This document shows positions 33,805 through 42,886 of a DNA stretch of 64,000 nt, in pieces (within the stretch, counting starts at the first letter, position 1; each line of letters begins with the position of its first letter). Under the pieces are notes generated by a model. That model was not told the origin of the DNA, ran no database searches, and saw only the letters and a program-made list of their open reading frames with translations. The position numbers and the translations under genes were made by a program. Source of the stretch: a virus; IMG/VR virus record IMGVR_UViG_3300035670_013167, positions 1 to 64,000 of that record. One strand, 5' to 3'.

Positions 33805-34947
33805 CTACATTTCCTCTCTATTAATTTTTATAAATCTAGAACCAAATTTTTTAATTTTATTTTTTCTAACATAATCATAAGGAACAATCTTATTAGAAGC
33901 GGCCGTAGAAGGCCATAAATCCCTATTTAATAAAGGAATTATTTTCCCCAACTTAGAAACAACAGCGTCTAATAAATTGTTTTTCCAACTATTTTTATCT
34001 TCTCCACTTATTATAGTAGGAAAACTAAAAATATAATCTTTTGGTAAATCTTTCGCACACAAATCATCAATTTCGTATTCTTTTAATGCATTAAAACGAT
34101 TTCTTTCGTCAAACATTAAAAATGGAGTTCTTGAACATATTGCTAGTCGAGAAATTCCCGTAAAAAAGTCTAAAACAAATCCAGTGGCCCGCATGGCAGA
34201 CATAATCTTGGAAAGATCTTTATCCCACAAATGCAAACAATTTTCATGCGTGTCTGCTGATATGTCGTGACAGAATAAGTCTCTATATATTACAGGGTAA
34301 TGTCCTTCACTTATGAGTCTTTTTACAAGTGTAATCCAAAATTCTCTATCGCTTCTTACTTTTTCGCATCGACCCATTTTCCATATATTTATTTCTATTG
34401 AAGGATATATGAAAACTTTCAAATCTTTAGCAGCAATATGTCTTGCAAAATCAATTCCTAAAGAAGAGCTAGAATTAATTGTAGGCAAACTAACTTTTAC
34501 ATGTTTGAACTTATCAAAAAATTCTTTTGTTATTCCTTTATCATAATATTCAATTAAATCTTTATCGGTCATTATTTCATAAAAATATTCATTAAGAGAT
34601 CTAATCAACAAGGTATAGTAAGAAGAATTATTAGAAAAATTATTAATTTGAAAACGAAGTTTCTCTAAAGCAACATCCTCTTCTATAGTCCAATATTCGT
34701 CAACATAAGGATACAGAGACTCATGTCCGGGCCAAGACAATAATATAAAATATTTTGATGCCTTGGCTTCTTCTTTTATTCTTCGCAACAACAAAGAAGA
34801 AAGAATAAAAGAAGATCTCATGTCCCCAAAAAAAGGAAAAATAACAACATTTTCTATAGAAGTAGGGACTTTATTATTATTAAAAACAATTCTCTTAAGG
34901 CCTAATTTGTCGCAAGATTTTTTTAAAATTTCATTAACATTAAACAC
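33805..34947 (-). CDS. GT-B-like glycosyltransferase, unknown specificity
   Basis: 380 residues. Rossmann-like N-terminal part (VVIFPFFGDMRSSFILSSLL) and a second half (KVFIYPSIEINIWKMGRCE, TLVKRLISEGHYPVIYRD, then a TGFVLDFFTGISRLAICSRTPFLMF segment) that fit a GT-B fold of the heptosyltransferase (GT9) kind. It overlaps the paralogous-looking neighbour at 34947 by 1 nt. The donor is unknown; HldE in the same genome could supply ADP-heptose. Confidence 0.6.
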   Translation of the reverse strand: MFNVNEILKKSCDKLGLKRIVFNNNKVPTSIENVVIFPFFGDMRSSFILSSLLLRRIKEEAKASKYFILLSWPGHESLYPYVDEYWTIEEDVALEKLRFQINNFSNNSSYYTLLIRSLNEYFYEIMTDKDLIEYYDKGITKEFFDKFKHVKVSLPTINSSSSLGIDFARHIAAKDLKVFIYPSIEINIWKMGRCEKVRSDREFWITLVKRLISEGHYPVIYRDLFCHDISADTHENCLHLWDKDLSKIMSAMRATGFVLDFFTGISRLAICSRTPFLMFDERNRFNALKEYEIDDLCAKDLPKDYIFSFPTIISGEDKNSWKNNLLDAVVSKLGKIIPLLNRDLWPSTAASNKIVPYDYVRKNKIKKFGSRFIKINREEM

Positions 34948-36140
34948 TATAAAGCCCCTATTCTTTTATCATTATTTTTTTTTGTTTGTAAAACTAAATC
35001 TTTATTTTCAACCATGCCAATCATATCAGAAAAATTATTCATTTTAATTTCTTCAATACATCTTCTAACAACATTTATTCCTTCATCATTATTATCATAA
35101 ATATTTAAAAAATGATTAACAGATAATTTTCTTTTTCCTAAATCGCAAAGATTTCTTCTAATTCCTTCCTGTCCGCGTTTGCCCCAAATCTGGTCTGGGC
35201 TTTCAAATAATATATAAGGAACACCCATCATGCCAGACAATCTAGTTGAGGCCGTCCAAAATTGAATCGTAAATTCGCAGCTTTTTATTATAGAAAAAGT
35301 AATCTCTAAATCCTTAGAATCTTCCATTCTAGAAAAATCAACCACATCATCTACTGGGCACTTTTGAGTACTAACTTTTTCTCCTAACCAAATTACATCA
35401 TAATTAAGATCTCTAAGCAATTTAATTAATTTAATATAGAATTCAGGTTGCAAATTTCTTCCATAACATTTTCTTCCTCTCGCAAAAACTCCAACTGTCG
35501 GTTTTTTTATAAATTTTTGCACCTTAATTAATTTTTCTTCACTAGGAATCGGAATACTAATTGCTCTTTTTTTCCAATAACTAATTTCGCTTCCTATTAT
35601 TGGCGGAATTGTATTTTTACTTTTACATTTTGGACAGAAATCATGAGGAAATAAATCTCCGCTCTGACGAACTGTGTTCCAAAAATTATCGCAATCTTTA
35701 CAACGTGCCGATATAGAAAAATTGCCTAAATCAGAAGACTTAATAACATGACCAAATTGACCCATCTTTTTTTCTATAATAGATAAATTATCAGAATCAT
35801 GATGAAAAGCTCTAGCAAATTCTCTTAGACTCATAAATTCTTCATTGATTTCCCAAAACTCATCAACAAGATGCTGATATAAATATTTTCTTCCATGCCA
35901 ACCGATAACAATTTTATATTTATTAGGATTTCTAATTATTATCTGTGGAACTGTATACATTACTCCTACAGTCTCACAACCAAATTCAGAAAAACAACAA
36001 AATATTATCGTCTTGTTTTTATCATTTGGATTTGGCCTATTGCTTAATTTGTGAATTTTAAATTTAATATTTTCTATTTTTTCTTCAATAATATTATCAT
36101 GAGAATATGGATTTCTTCTATATGTTTTAAATAATTTCAT
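34947..36140 (-). CDS. GT-B-like glycosyltransferase with zinc-ribbon insertion
   Basis: 397 residues. Like its neighbour, a GT9-type outline: KPTVGVFARGRKCYGRNL, YIKLIKLLRDLNYDVIWLGE, and CEFTIQFWTASTRLSGMMGVPYILFESP near the donor site. Unusually, a CKDC...CPKC zinc-ribbon insertion sits between the two halves (about residues 147-176). Confidence 0.6.
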   Translation of the reverse strand: MKLFKTYRRNPYSHDNIIEEKIENIKFKIHKLSNRPNPNDKNKTIIFCCFSEFGCETVGVMYTVPQIIIRNPNKYKIVIGWHGRKYLYQHLVDEFWEINEEFMSLREFARAFHHDSDNLSIIEKKMGQFGHVIKSSDLGNFSISARCKDCDNFWNTVRQSGDLFPHDFCPKCKSKNTIPPIIGSEISYWKKRAISIPIPSEEKLIKVQKFIKKPTVGVFARGRKCYGRNLQPEFYIKLIKLLRDLNYDVIWLGEKVSTQKCPVDDVVDFSRMEDSKDLEITFSIIKSCEFTIQFWTASTRLSGMMGVPYILFESPDQIWGKRGQEGIRRNLCDLGKRKLSVNHFLNIYDNNDEGINVVRRCIEEIKMNNFSDMIGMVENKDLVLQTKKNNDKRIGAL

Positions 36141-36151
36141 GTAATCACGAA

Positions 36152-36334
36152 CTAAGATAACCTAAACATTTTAGCAGATTGTCCACATTTTTGACACTTA
36201 AATCTTCTAGGCTTTCCGCAAGAAGAACAAGATCTAACTATTTCTACAAGATTTAAGTTAGAAATATCTTTTTTAGAACCGTTTGTTTTTATATTCCAAT
36301 TGCAGTTTGAACACTTAATTAAAAATTCAGCCAT
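36152..36334 (-). CDS. small multi-zinc-ribbon protein
   Basis: 60 residues with three CxxC pairs (CSNC, CSSC, CQKC), enough for one or two zinc ribbons. Its stop is 11 nt before the glycosyltransferase start. Nucleic-acid or protein binding is likely; partner unknown. Confidence 0.65.
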   Translation of the reverse strand: MAEFLIKCSNCNWNIKTNGSKKDISNLNLVEIVRSCSSCGKPRRFKCQKCGQSAKMFRLS

Positions 36335-37371
36335 TATTTATTTCTTATTATCTTGAAGACTCTTTTTATTTCTTTTTTTTCAAAAAGTTGCCACGAATAT
36401 TGTTTTATTTCTTCATCATCGTCTTCATCGAGAGAAGCCCCAGCAAGTTCGTACCTGTAGGCTCCTTTGCCTAATTTACCGCCGCCCTTGCCGTATTTGC
36501 CGCCTAATTCTTGGCACAAAGCAGGCACCGATAAAGAAGAGGCTTTGGTTCTAACACATCCTTCGATTCTATTGCCTTCTACAAGAGCAAAAACAACAGC
36601 AGTATTAATATCTTCCCAAGTAACCATCTCATCAGCCATATCTGCGATCATGTCTCTGTGTTTTGCAGGTATACTTCCCATCCCAACAACTCCGACACTC
36701 TCTTCTACAACGGCATTTGAACATGCATTTGCTTTTGAATCTATCCAAAATTTTGGTCTTTCAAAATTAACTATTTGCTTCAATAAAACAGAATCTCTAA
36801 AAGGAAATAATTTGCTCCAAGCGTCAAATTCAAAATCGCTACAATCATCGCTCATTAAATTTTCAGTGTCTGTTGTTATGCCTACCATCATGGCAGTTGC
36901 CACTTTTGTGTCAAATTGATTGTCTTCGTCAAAACAAAGTCCTAACTTATCTATCAGTTCATAAACAGTGGCACAAGCACTACCAGCTTTTAAGTTTATA
37001 AACATGCCTTCAAAATTAGAAGGAGATTCTTTATGATGATCAATTATCAGATCAAAAACAATCTCAGAATCACAAGACACCCCTGCATTATTGGGGACGG
37101 AATCAACTAAAACTCTTAAAGCAATTTCATCATTACACCTGTAAGAATCAACAGGTTGCAATTCAGGGTCTAACAAATTTACCATAGATCTATTTTGAGG
37201 GTGAGATATGGCCCCTGAATAGTACAACTCTGAAGAAACTCCAAATTTGGAAAGAATCCAATTCATACCCATCATAGATCCAATTGCATCAGGATCTGGA
37301 AATGGGTGAGTAAAGATTACCGCTTTATTAAATCTGCTAATTAGAGACTTAAATTTTTCTATATCAATCAT
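36334..37371 (-). CDS. DHH-family phosphoesterase
   Basis: 345 residues with DHH domain motifs FTHPFPDPDAIGS, DSVPNN, LIIDHHKES and GITTDTENL, and a DHHA1 tail containing GKYGKGGGKLGKG. The closest families are nanoRNase/pAp phosphatase (NrnA) and cyclic-dinucleotide phosphodiesterases. It could recycle short RNA or destroy defence second messengers. It overlaps both neighbours by 1 nt. Confidence 0.85.
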   Translation of the reverse strand: MIDIEKFKSLISRFNKAVIFTHPFPDPDAIGSMMGMNWILSKFGVSSELYYSGAISHPQNRSMVNLLDPELQPVDSYRCNDEIALRVLVDSVPNNAGVSCDSEIVFDLIIDHHKESPSNFEGMFINLKAGSACATVYELIDKLGLCFDEDNQFDTKVATAMMVGITTDTENLMSDDCSDFEFDAWSKLFPFRDSVLLKQIVNFERPKFWIDSKANACSNAVVEESVGVVGMGSIPAKHRDMIADMADEMVTWEDINTAVVFALVEGNRIEGCVRTKASSLSVPALCQELGGKYGKGGGKLGKGAYRYELAGASLDEDDDEEIKQYSWQLFEKKEIKRVFKIIRNK

Positions 37372-37937
37372 TATATATTTTCTAACTGCTTGGGCTGGTC
37401 TTCATTTTTGTATGCTCTGCCCATACTGTCGCTTAACTTATGAATTTTTTCTTTAACAGATTCAATTTTAGATTCAAGTTTTTTTTGATTTTTATCATCA
37501 CCAAAACCCATAGATGTCATCAATTTTGATTCTAAATCATAAAGTTCTTTTTTTAATTCAGTGAGTTCTTCAAGCTCTTCTTCTGAATATGTTGCTCCTA
37601 ACGATTGAGGAGTCATTTTTTGATCGCAACCAATAGAGTCGCGAGAAACGGGGTTGCTTGGAGACGATTTGTGCTCGGATTCATTAATAATTTCACTAAT
37701 TATTTCACTTCCATGATCGTCGGCTGCCGAATTAATTGCTTTCCAATATTCGTTGTCTGTTAAGCTTGGAGAGTCCGAAGGATTGGTATTTGTAAAGCCA
37801 AAAAAACTATTACTTGATGTTTGTGGGTTTACCTCTGGGATTTTTGGGGCATCAAACAGTCCCTTCTTAATTGCGTCTTCCCATTTATTTACGAAATCAT
37901 CAAGTTCGTTTTTTTGTTTTTCCATAAAATCACTCAT
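37371..37937 (-). CDS. acidic coiled-coil protein
   Basis: 188 residues, Ser/Asn-rich middle and a C-terminal coiled coil (YSEEELEELTELKKELYDLES, then KKLESKIESVKEKIHKL). Good TTGGAG Shine-Dalgarno. A scaffold or adaptor role would fit, but none is shown. Confidence 0.6.
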   Translation of the reverse strand: MSDFMEKQKNELDDFVNKWEDAIKKGLFDAPKIPEVNPQTSSNSFFGFTNTNPSDSPSLTDNEYWKAINSAADDHGSEIISEIINESEHKSSPSNPVSRDSIGCDQKMTPQSLGATYSEEELEELTELKKELYDLESKLMTSMGFGDDKNQKKLESKIESVKEKIHKLSDSMGRAYKNEDQPKQLENI

Positions 37938-37958
37938 AATATCTCCAATTGTTAGTTA

Positions 37959-38588
37959 TTAATTATTTATTATAGTTTTTATTTTTTTAAAAGGTTTAAT
38001 TAATAATTTATCAACCTCATCAGAATTGGGCCTTTTGTGGCTCCATCTATTTCCGCCACCCCAATAAAATTGATTATACCATCCTTTTTTCTTGCCGGTG
38101 TATACAGTAAACCCATCAATAAATCTTCTAACAGCGTATTCTGTATGTCTGGTGTAAACCGAATTAAAGAGAGCCTCTTCAAAATTATTTTCTTTTGGCC
38201 TAAAACTAACTCCGCATCTTAATAAAATTGTAAATAAACTTCTTTTCATGGAACTTTTAGTCCACCAAGGAGAAACATTTATCCAACTTATATTATATCT
38301 CTGAGTTGGACCCATTAGAGTTTTTTCTGTTAGATTCAACTTATCTTCTAATGTAGCAATAAAAGCTGCTATGTTTTTACAACGATGAGCCGTGTGACAA
38401 AAAAGCATTCGCCTTATGCCACTAGATTCATCTTGAAAATATTCTCTACAATACAGCCATTCTTTTGCGACCAAAGTGCCATCAAATTTTGTATAAAGTA
38501 TTTTAGAAAACGACCCTCTGTAAAGCCTTTGGTGTCTAGAGGCATCTGGCATTTCTACAGACTTAATTTTACCTATTCTATAAGTCAT
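37959..38588 (-). CDS. paralogue of 9222..9875, unknown function
   Basis: 209 residues. Shares the core SMKRSLFTILLRCGVSF, an LF-N-x-Y segment, RRFIDGFT and KKGW with the protein at 9222..9875. The N-terminal part differs, with conserved-looking CREYF and CHTAHRCKNIAAF segments (compare CRENF and CGHEQEKNVIAF there). Conserved Cys/His could bind metal. No known family. Confidence 0.7.
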   Translation of the reverse strand: MTYRIGKIKSVEMPDASRHQRLYRGSFSKILYTKFDGTLVAKEWLYCREYFQDESSGIRRMLFCHTAHRCKNIAAFIATLEDKLNLTEKTLMGPTQRYNISWINVSPWWTKSSMKRSLFTILLRCGVSFRPKENNFEEALFNSVYTRHTEYAVRRFIDGFTVYTGKKKGWYNQFYWGGGNRWSHKRPNSDEVDKLLIKPFKKIKTIINN

Positions 38589-38590
38589 AT

Positions 38591-39121
38591 TTATTCTTCC
38601 TGAATTTTTTGATTTAATTCTTTATTTTCTTCATCAGAAAGCAAATGAGACTTTATCCTTTCTTTTATTTTGATATTTATTTTTTCATTTTCTTCAGGAG
38701 AATATTCTTTTGTTTTTAATTCATCTAAGTTTAGAACAGAAATAGAACACCAGTGAGGATCATCTTTAGGAACATGTCCTGGCTTGGTGTAGAAAAACAT
38801 TTCCAATGTGTACTTATAAGATTTCTTAGCAACCTCATCGGCAGTCATGCCAGCCAAAAGATCTTCCGCCATTAGTCTTGGAACTTTATGAGCGTCTATT
38901 TCTGAAGCAAACAGTAACTTTCTCATTATTTGAACTGTTGCTTCCATCTTGTTTTCCGTATCTGTCAGAAGCGATATTATTTGTCTTTTTTCGCCTCCAT
39001 CAACAAATTCAGCAATCGCAGAATATTTAGCTATAATTTCGCCCTTTTCGGGCTTTGACCTTCTGATATCTTTAAAATATTCACTAAAATTAGATTCATT
39101 TATTTCTACTTCTTCAATCAT
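38591..39121 (-). CDS. hypothetical protein
   Basis: 176 residues, acidic, helical, overlapping the polymerase gene by 8 nt. No motif recognised. Position next to dnaE suggests but does not show a replication role. Confidence 0.55.
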   Translation of the reverse strand: MIEEVEINESNFSEYFKDIRRSKPEKGEIIAKYSAIAEFVDGGEKRQIISLLTDTENKMEATVQIMRKLLFASEIDAHKVPRLMAEDLLAGMTADEVAKKSYKYTLEMFFYTKPGHVPKDDPHWCSISVLNLDELKTKEYSPEENEKINIKIKERIKSHLLSDEENKELNQKIQEE

Positions 39122-41687
39122 TTTCGCCTCTTTTTGCAGGTGCTTCCATTACTTGTAGTCTGTGGTCTTTTGATTTATCTTGCGGAAGCTTGTATCTTTC
39201 TTGTTTTCTAGGAGACTCAAAGGTATAAGACTTAAACCCTTTTCCGGGTTTTGTGACTCTCATTTGAATTAAATTACCTCTATTTTCTTCACAATTCCAA
39301 TAATTCAATTCTTCTTTGAACCTATTATAATCTTCTTCCCAAAAAGTTACAACTTCAACATTCCAATCCTCATCTTCAACAAGAACATAATAATATTTGT
39401 TGCCATTTTTTGAAATTTTTTCTTCCGGCTTTTTAGTAATCATACACTCAACACCAGCATTGTATATCATTTCGTCTTCTTTGAATCTTGTAAAAGACAA
39501 GTCTCCTTTATAATCAGGACTTTTTTCTAGAGGGTGCTGCCAACTAAAGCCGTAATATTTTTTTTCTATGTCAAATTGATTTGGTATTTCATCTGCTGGG
39601 TGTGTGTTTTTGCATTCCCAATTTTCAAGAGAAATAAAATTTTGCTCTAGCAATTCGGCTTTTTGCTCATAGGAGGTCACAGATTTCCAATACTTTCTTA
39701 ATATTTGATAAAAATCTTCTTTAGTAAATTCTTCTAGCAAATAAGATTGTTCAAAATTATCAAAATTTTCATAAAGATTCATTAAGTTTTCATGAATCAA
39801 TATATCATGATTTTTTAATAGGCCTTTCATTTCCTCTATTAGTAAAGATCTTCTTTTTTCTTGAGCTTTAATTTTAGAAACATTGCTTTTATCCCATTTC
39901 TTAAATTCTTCATAAAACTCAAGAAGAATATGAATTGGCCTTTCTTTAAAAACTTCTAAGTAAATCAAAGGCTCTACAATTCTCTTGTCTGTTCCGAACC
40001 TTTTTAAGAAATCTTCAATTCCAGAAAAAGGTTGTTTACTAACTATTTCTTCTGCGACTTCTTTGCCTATTCCTTTTATGTTTGAAAAACCAATATAAAT
40101 TTCATTATCAACTATTTCAAAATTAGCTTTAGATTTATTTAAGTCGCATCTATTTATTTTTATATTTAATCTTTCCGCTTCTCGTTTATATGACTTGAGC
40201 TTGTCCTCATCAGACTCTAAACTTAAAGTCGAAACAAAAAACTCAAGAGGATAATGAGCCTTAAGATAAAGTAGTCTCGAAGAAAGGTGAGTATAAGCAC
40301 AAGCATGACTTTTATTAAAACCATAGCCAGAGAAAGCTTCAATCTGATTGAATAAAAAGTTCATGTTTCTATTATCATCGGATTCTATAGGCCAGCCAGT
40401 TTTCCTACTGCCGTTCTCTAAAAACATCTGTTTGTATTTTGCAAATTCTGATATTTTCTTTTTACTAATTGCTTTTCTAATTTTTTCACAATGTATTAAG
40501 GGAATATCTCCGACCACATTCAACACTTGCATACATTGTTCTTGATAACAGAGAATTCCATGGGTTTTTTTCAAAACTTCTCTAACACATTCAGGAACCT
40601 GATCCTCCCATTTTTCTCTGCCCTTTTTTCTTTCGATATATCTTTCGTGCATCTGCATCTTTAATGCAGATGGTCTAAATAAAGCAGTATACGCAACCAA
40701 ATCATCAAAAGAATCGACGCCTCCTGACTTGATCAAATTTCTCATTCCTTCACTATCAAATTGAAAAACGCCTCTAGTTTTTGCTTCATTGGCCAAAAAT
40801 AAAGATTTTGGATCATTCAAATAAGAAGTGTCAGACCAATCAGAACAACCTTCTATAGCAGAAATGGACTTTATTTTATGCCTATCTTTAATTAATTTGC
40901 AACAATTAGCGATTCTCAACAAGTCCTTAATTGCAAGAACGTCAAATTTTATGAGACCTACAGGTTGCAAATCTTGATCATGTAAACCTTCTGTCCAGCC
41001 CGATACAGGATTGCCATCAGTATCAATCATTACTGGAACAAAGTCATCTATTTTTACACTAGAAATTACAGTACCGCCCGCGTGTTTGCCTCTGCTCCTG
41101 TTCCTGTCAATCAATCTTCTTGCAGCGTCGGTAACTTCTGGGTATTTTTTAGAATACTCACTTAATTCAGGAGATAACTCTAACGCCTTTTCCCAAGTAA
41201 GAGGATTGCCTTCTTCATCTCGGTCTTGAAGATTTTTTGTAATAGATTGAATTTCATTTCTATCGACCCCATGAACTCTCGCCATATCTAACAAAGCAGA
41301 CTTCATGCCGAAAGTGCCATAATTTCCTATATTAACAACATTGTCTCTTCCAAAAGCTCTTGGACAATAATCATTTCTCAAGTAATCTTGAATAATGGGC
41401 AAATAATCCACATCAATATCTGGAAACTCTCCTTGGACATATTTTGGTTCTTTGCTAATGTCAAAGTCATCGCATAAATCTAAAAGATAAGCTATAAATA
41501 AATTATTTTCATTATTAGAAAATTTAGCTTTCTTTTCATGTAAATTTATAAAATACTCATGATCTGCTTGGTTGTCCGTTTCTTGCAATTCCTTTTTCAA
41601 TCTGTTTTTGTAAATTTCAGAATTGCAATTCTTAGACTGCATACTCTTGATGCAAATCTTTATTAATTTTTCTCTTAAATCTATCAT
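39114..41687 (-). CDS. dnaE: DNA polymerase III alpha, C-terminal fragment
   Basis: 857 residues. The frame starts just before the catalytic palm motif PDIDVD (residues 89-94) and covers the rest of the alpha subunit: palm (GKHAGGTVIS), thumb/fingers (GVFQFDSEGMRNLI, LFRPSALKM, FNKSHACAYT), helix-hairpin-helix (NIKGIGKEVAEEIV) and an OB-fold near the C-terminus (KISKNGNKYYYVLVED). The first 80 residues are unlike the usual sequence. The N-terminal half is at 47753..50268, 6 kb upstream, so the enzyme must assemble from two chains. Confidence 0.9.
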   Translation of the reverse strand: MIDLREKLIKICIKSMQSKNCNSEIYKNRLKKELQETDNQADHEYFINLHEKKAKFSNNENNLFIAYLLDLCDDFDISKEPKYVQGEFPDIDVDYLPIIQDYLRNDYCPRAFGRDNVVNIGNYGTFGMKSALLDMARVHGVDRNEIQSITKNLQDRDEEGNPLTWEKALELSPELSEYSKKYPEVTDAARRLIDRNRSRGKHAGGTVISSVKIDDFVPVMIDTDGNPVSGWTEGLHDQDLQPVGLIKFDVLAIKDLLRIANCCKLIKDRHKIKSISAIEGCSDWSDTSYLNDPKSLFLANEAKTRGVFQFDSEGMRNLIKSGGVDSFDDLVAYTALFRPSALKMQMHERYIERKKGREKWEDQVPECVREVLKKTHGILCYQEQCMQVLNVVGDIPLIHCEKIRKAISKKKISEFAKYKQMFLENGSRKTGWPIESDDNRNMNFLFNQIEAFSGYGFNKSHACAYTHLSSRLLYLKAHYPLEFFVSTLSLESDEDKLKSYKREAERLNIKINRCDLNKSKANFEIVDNEIYIGFSNIKGIGKEVAEEIVSKQPFSGIEDFLKRFGTDKRIVEPLIYLEVFKERPIHILLEFYEEFKKWDKSNVSKIKAQEKRRSLLIEEMKGLLKNHDILIHENLMNLYENFDNFEQSYLLEEFTKEDFYQILRKYWKSVTSYEQKAELLEQNFISLENWECKNTHPADEIPNQFDIEKKYYGFSWQHPLEKSPDYKGDLSFTRFKEDEMIYNAGVECMITKKPEEKISKNGNKYYYVLVEDEDWNVEVVTFWEEDYNRFKEELNYWNCEENRGNLIQMRVTKPGKGFKSYTFESPRKQERYKLPQDKSKDHRLQVMEAPAKRGEND

Positions 41688-41690
41688 GCA

Positions 41691-42641
41691 CTAAAATCCA
41701 ATTTTATTATGATCATCTTCATCAGATCTAGGCGTATAATCCATCATGCTTCTTAGTGTTTCGATGGACTCTTGATAAGAATTACCAAGTATACAAACAG
41801 CAATAAATAATTCTTTTAAGTGAGCTATTGACATATTTTCAGTATCTTCGACCCATTTTTCAATATTGATTTTGTATTCTTTTTTTGTTTCGTCATCTAT
41901 TAGGTGATTAAAATAATTTCTTCTTGAATTTTTCTTGGGATGACCCATCTTAAATCTTTTATCAAACCTGCTTGGTCTATTCAACAATCTTTGACCAAGA
42001 CGTTCGGGATAATTGCTCGTTGCCAAATAAACAACCTTACTTATCTGATCTACCCCGTCCAATATATTTAAGACCTCAGATTCATTAAAACTATCAATTA
42101 TCGAATCTATATCTTCCATCAAAACAACTATTGGGGTTTCAGGTTGTATTTCTCTAAAAATTCTAACTCCATCAGAAAAAATTCCTGGGCTAACAAATTT
42201 AAAAACAACTCCATGTCTCTTAATCACATCCTCGCAAATTAGCTGAATGGTGCTGCTCTTGCCCGATCCCGGAGGGCCGTATAAAAACAAGCCCCTACGA
42301 TAATTTAAGTTGTACTTTTTGAAAGCTTCTTCTCTTTCCCAGAATTTAGCAATTTCAGCTATGACTGCTTCTGAATTTGTTTCTGGAAATCTTAGAAGGC
42401 CGTCTGTTTTAACATTTATTTTTTGAAAAAATATACCTTTGGCATGACAAACTTGAATGTCATAAATTCCAGGAATGATCTTGCCAACTGTTGCTCCTGC
42501 CGGGTAGAATTTAGACCCATCACTTGTTGTGAATTGTTTATAGCCAGCCAAATCTAATGAAGTTTTATCATAAAATTCGGCTATATAATCATCTACAATA
42601 GAAGAAGAAGAACGAATTTTTAATTTATTTTTAGGTGTCAT
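41691..42641 (-). CDS. BCS1-like AAA ATPase
   Basis: 316 residues. Walker A GPPGSGKSST, Walker B VVLMEDIDS, sensor ATSNYPERL and the arginine-finger region RPSRFDKRF form a classic AAA module, preceded by about 115 residues of a beta-rich domain, as in BCS1-type ATPases of bacteria and phages. It abuts the dnaE fragment. Likely a remodelling or unfolding machine; substrate unknown. Confidence 0.85.
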   Translation of the reverse strand: MTPKNKLKIRSSSSIVDDYIAEFYDKTSLDLAGYKQFTTSDGSKFYPAGATVGKIIPGIYDIQVCHAKGIFFQKINVKTDGLLRFPETNSEAVIAEIAKFWEREEAFKKYNLNYRRGLFLYGPPGSGKSSTIQLICEDVIKRHGVVFKFVSPGIFSDGVRIFREIQPETPIVVLMEDIDSIIDSFNESEVLNILDGVDQISKVVYLATSNYPERLGQRLLNRPSRFDKRFKMGHPKKNSRRNYFNHLIDDETKKEYKINIEKWVEDTENMSIAHLKELFIAVCILGNSYQESIETLRSMMDYTPRSDEDDHNKIGF

Positions 42642-42697
42642 AAATACAAATTATAATCAGACAAACCAATAAAAACAATACATATTAGGTGTAAAAC

Positions 42698-42853
42698 ATG
42701 GAAAAAAAAGAAAATCCAAACAAAGATTTGGAAAAAAAAGATGAAAAATTAATAAATAATAATCTTAATAAATATGATGTTTATATGTGCGATAATGACA
42801 GCGTGTATGTGCCAATAGATTTAGAAAACTTAAAAGTAAAAAATAAAGCATAA
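42698..42853 (+). CDS. small hydrophilic hypothetical protein
   Basis: 51 residues, starting MEKKENPNKDLEKK and ending VPIDLENLKVKNKA. AGGTG precedes the ATG by 7 nt. The stop codon lies inside the late promoter of the next gene. No family recognised. Confidence 0.55.
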   Translation: MEKKENPNKDLEKKDEKLINNNLNKYDVYMCDNDSVYVPIDLENLKVKNKA

Positions 42854-42856
42854 ATA
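42849..42856 (+). promoter_or_regulatory. late-like CATAAATA element
   Basis: CATAAATA about 30 nt before the ATG at 42887, leaving room for a short leader with a TTGGAG Shine-Dalgarno. Confidence 0.5.
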
Positions 42857-42886
42857 TATGAGTATTATTTTTTTGGAGAAAAACAA

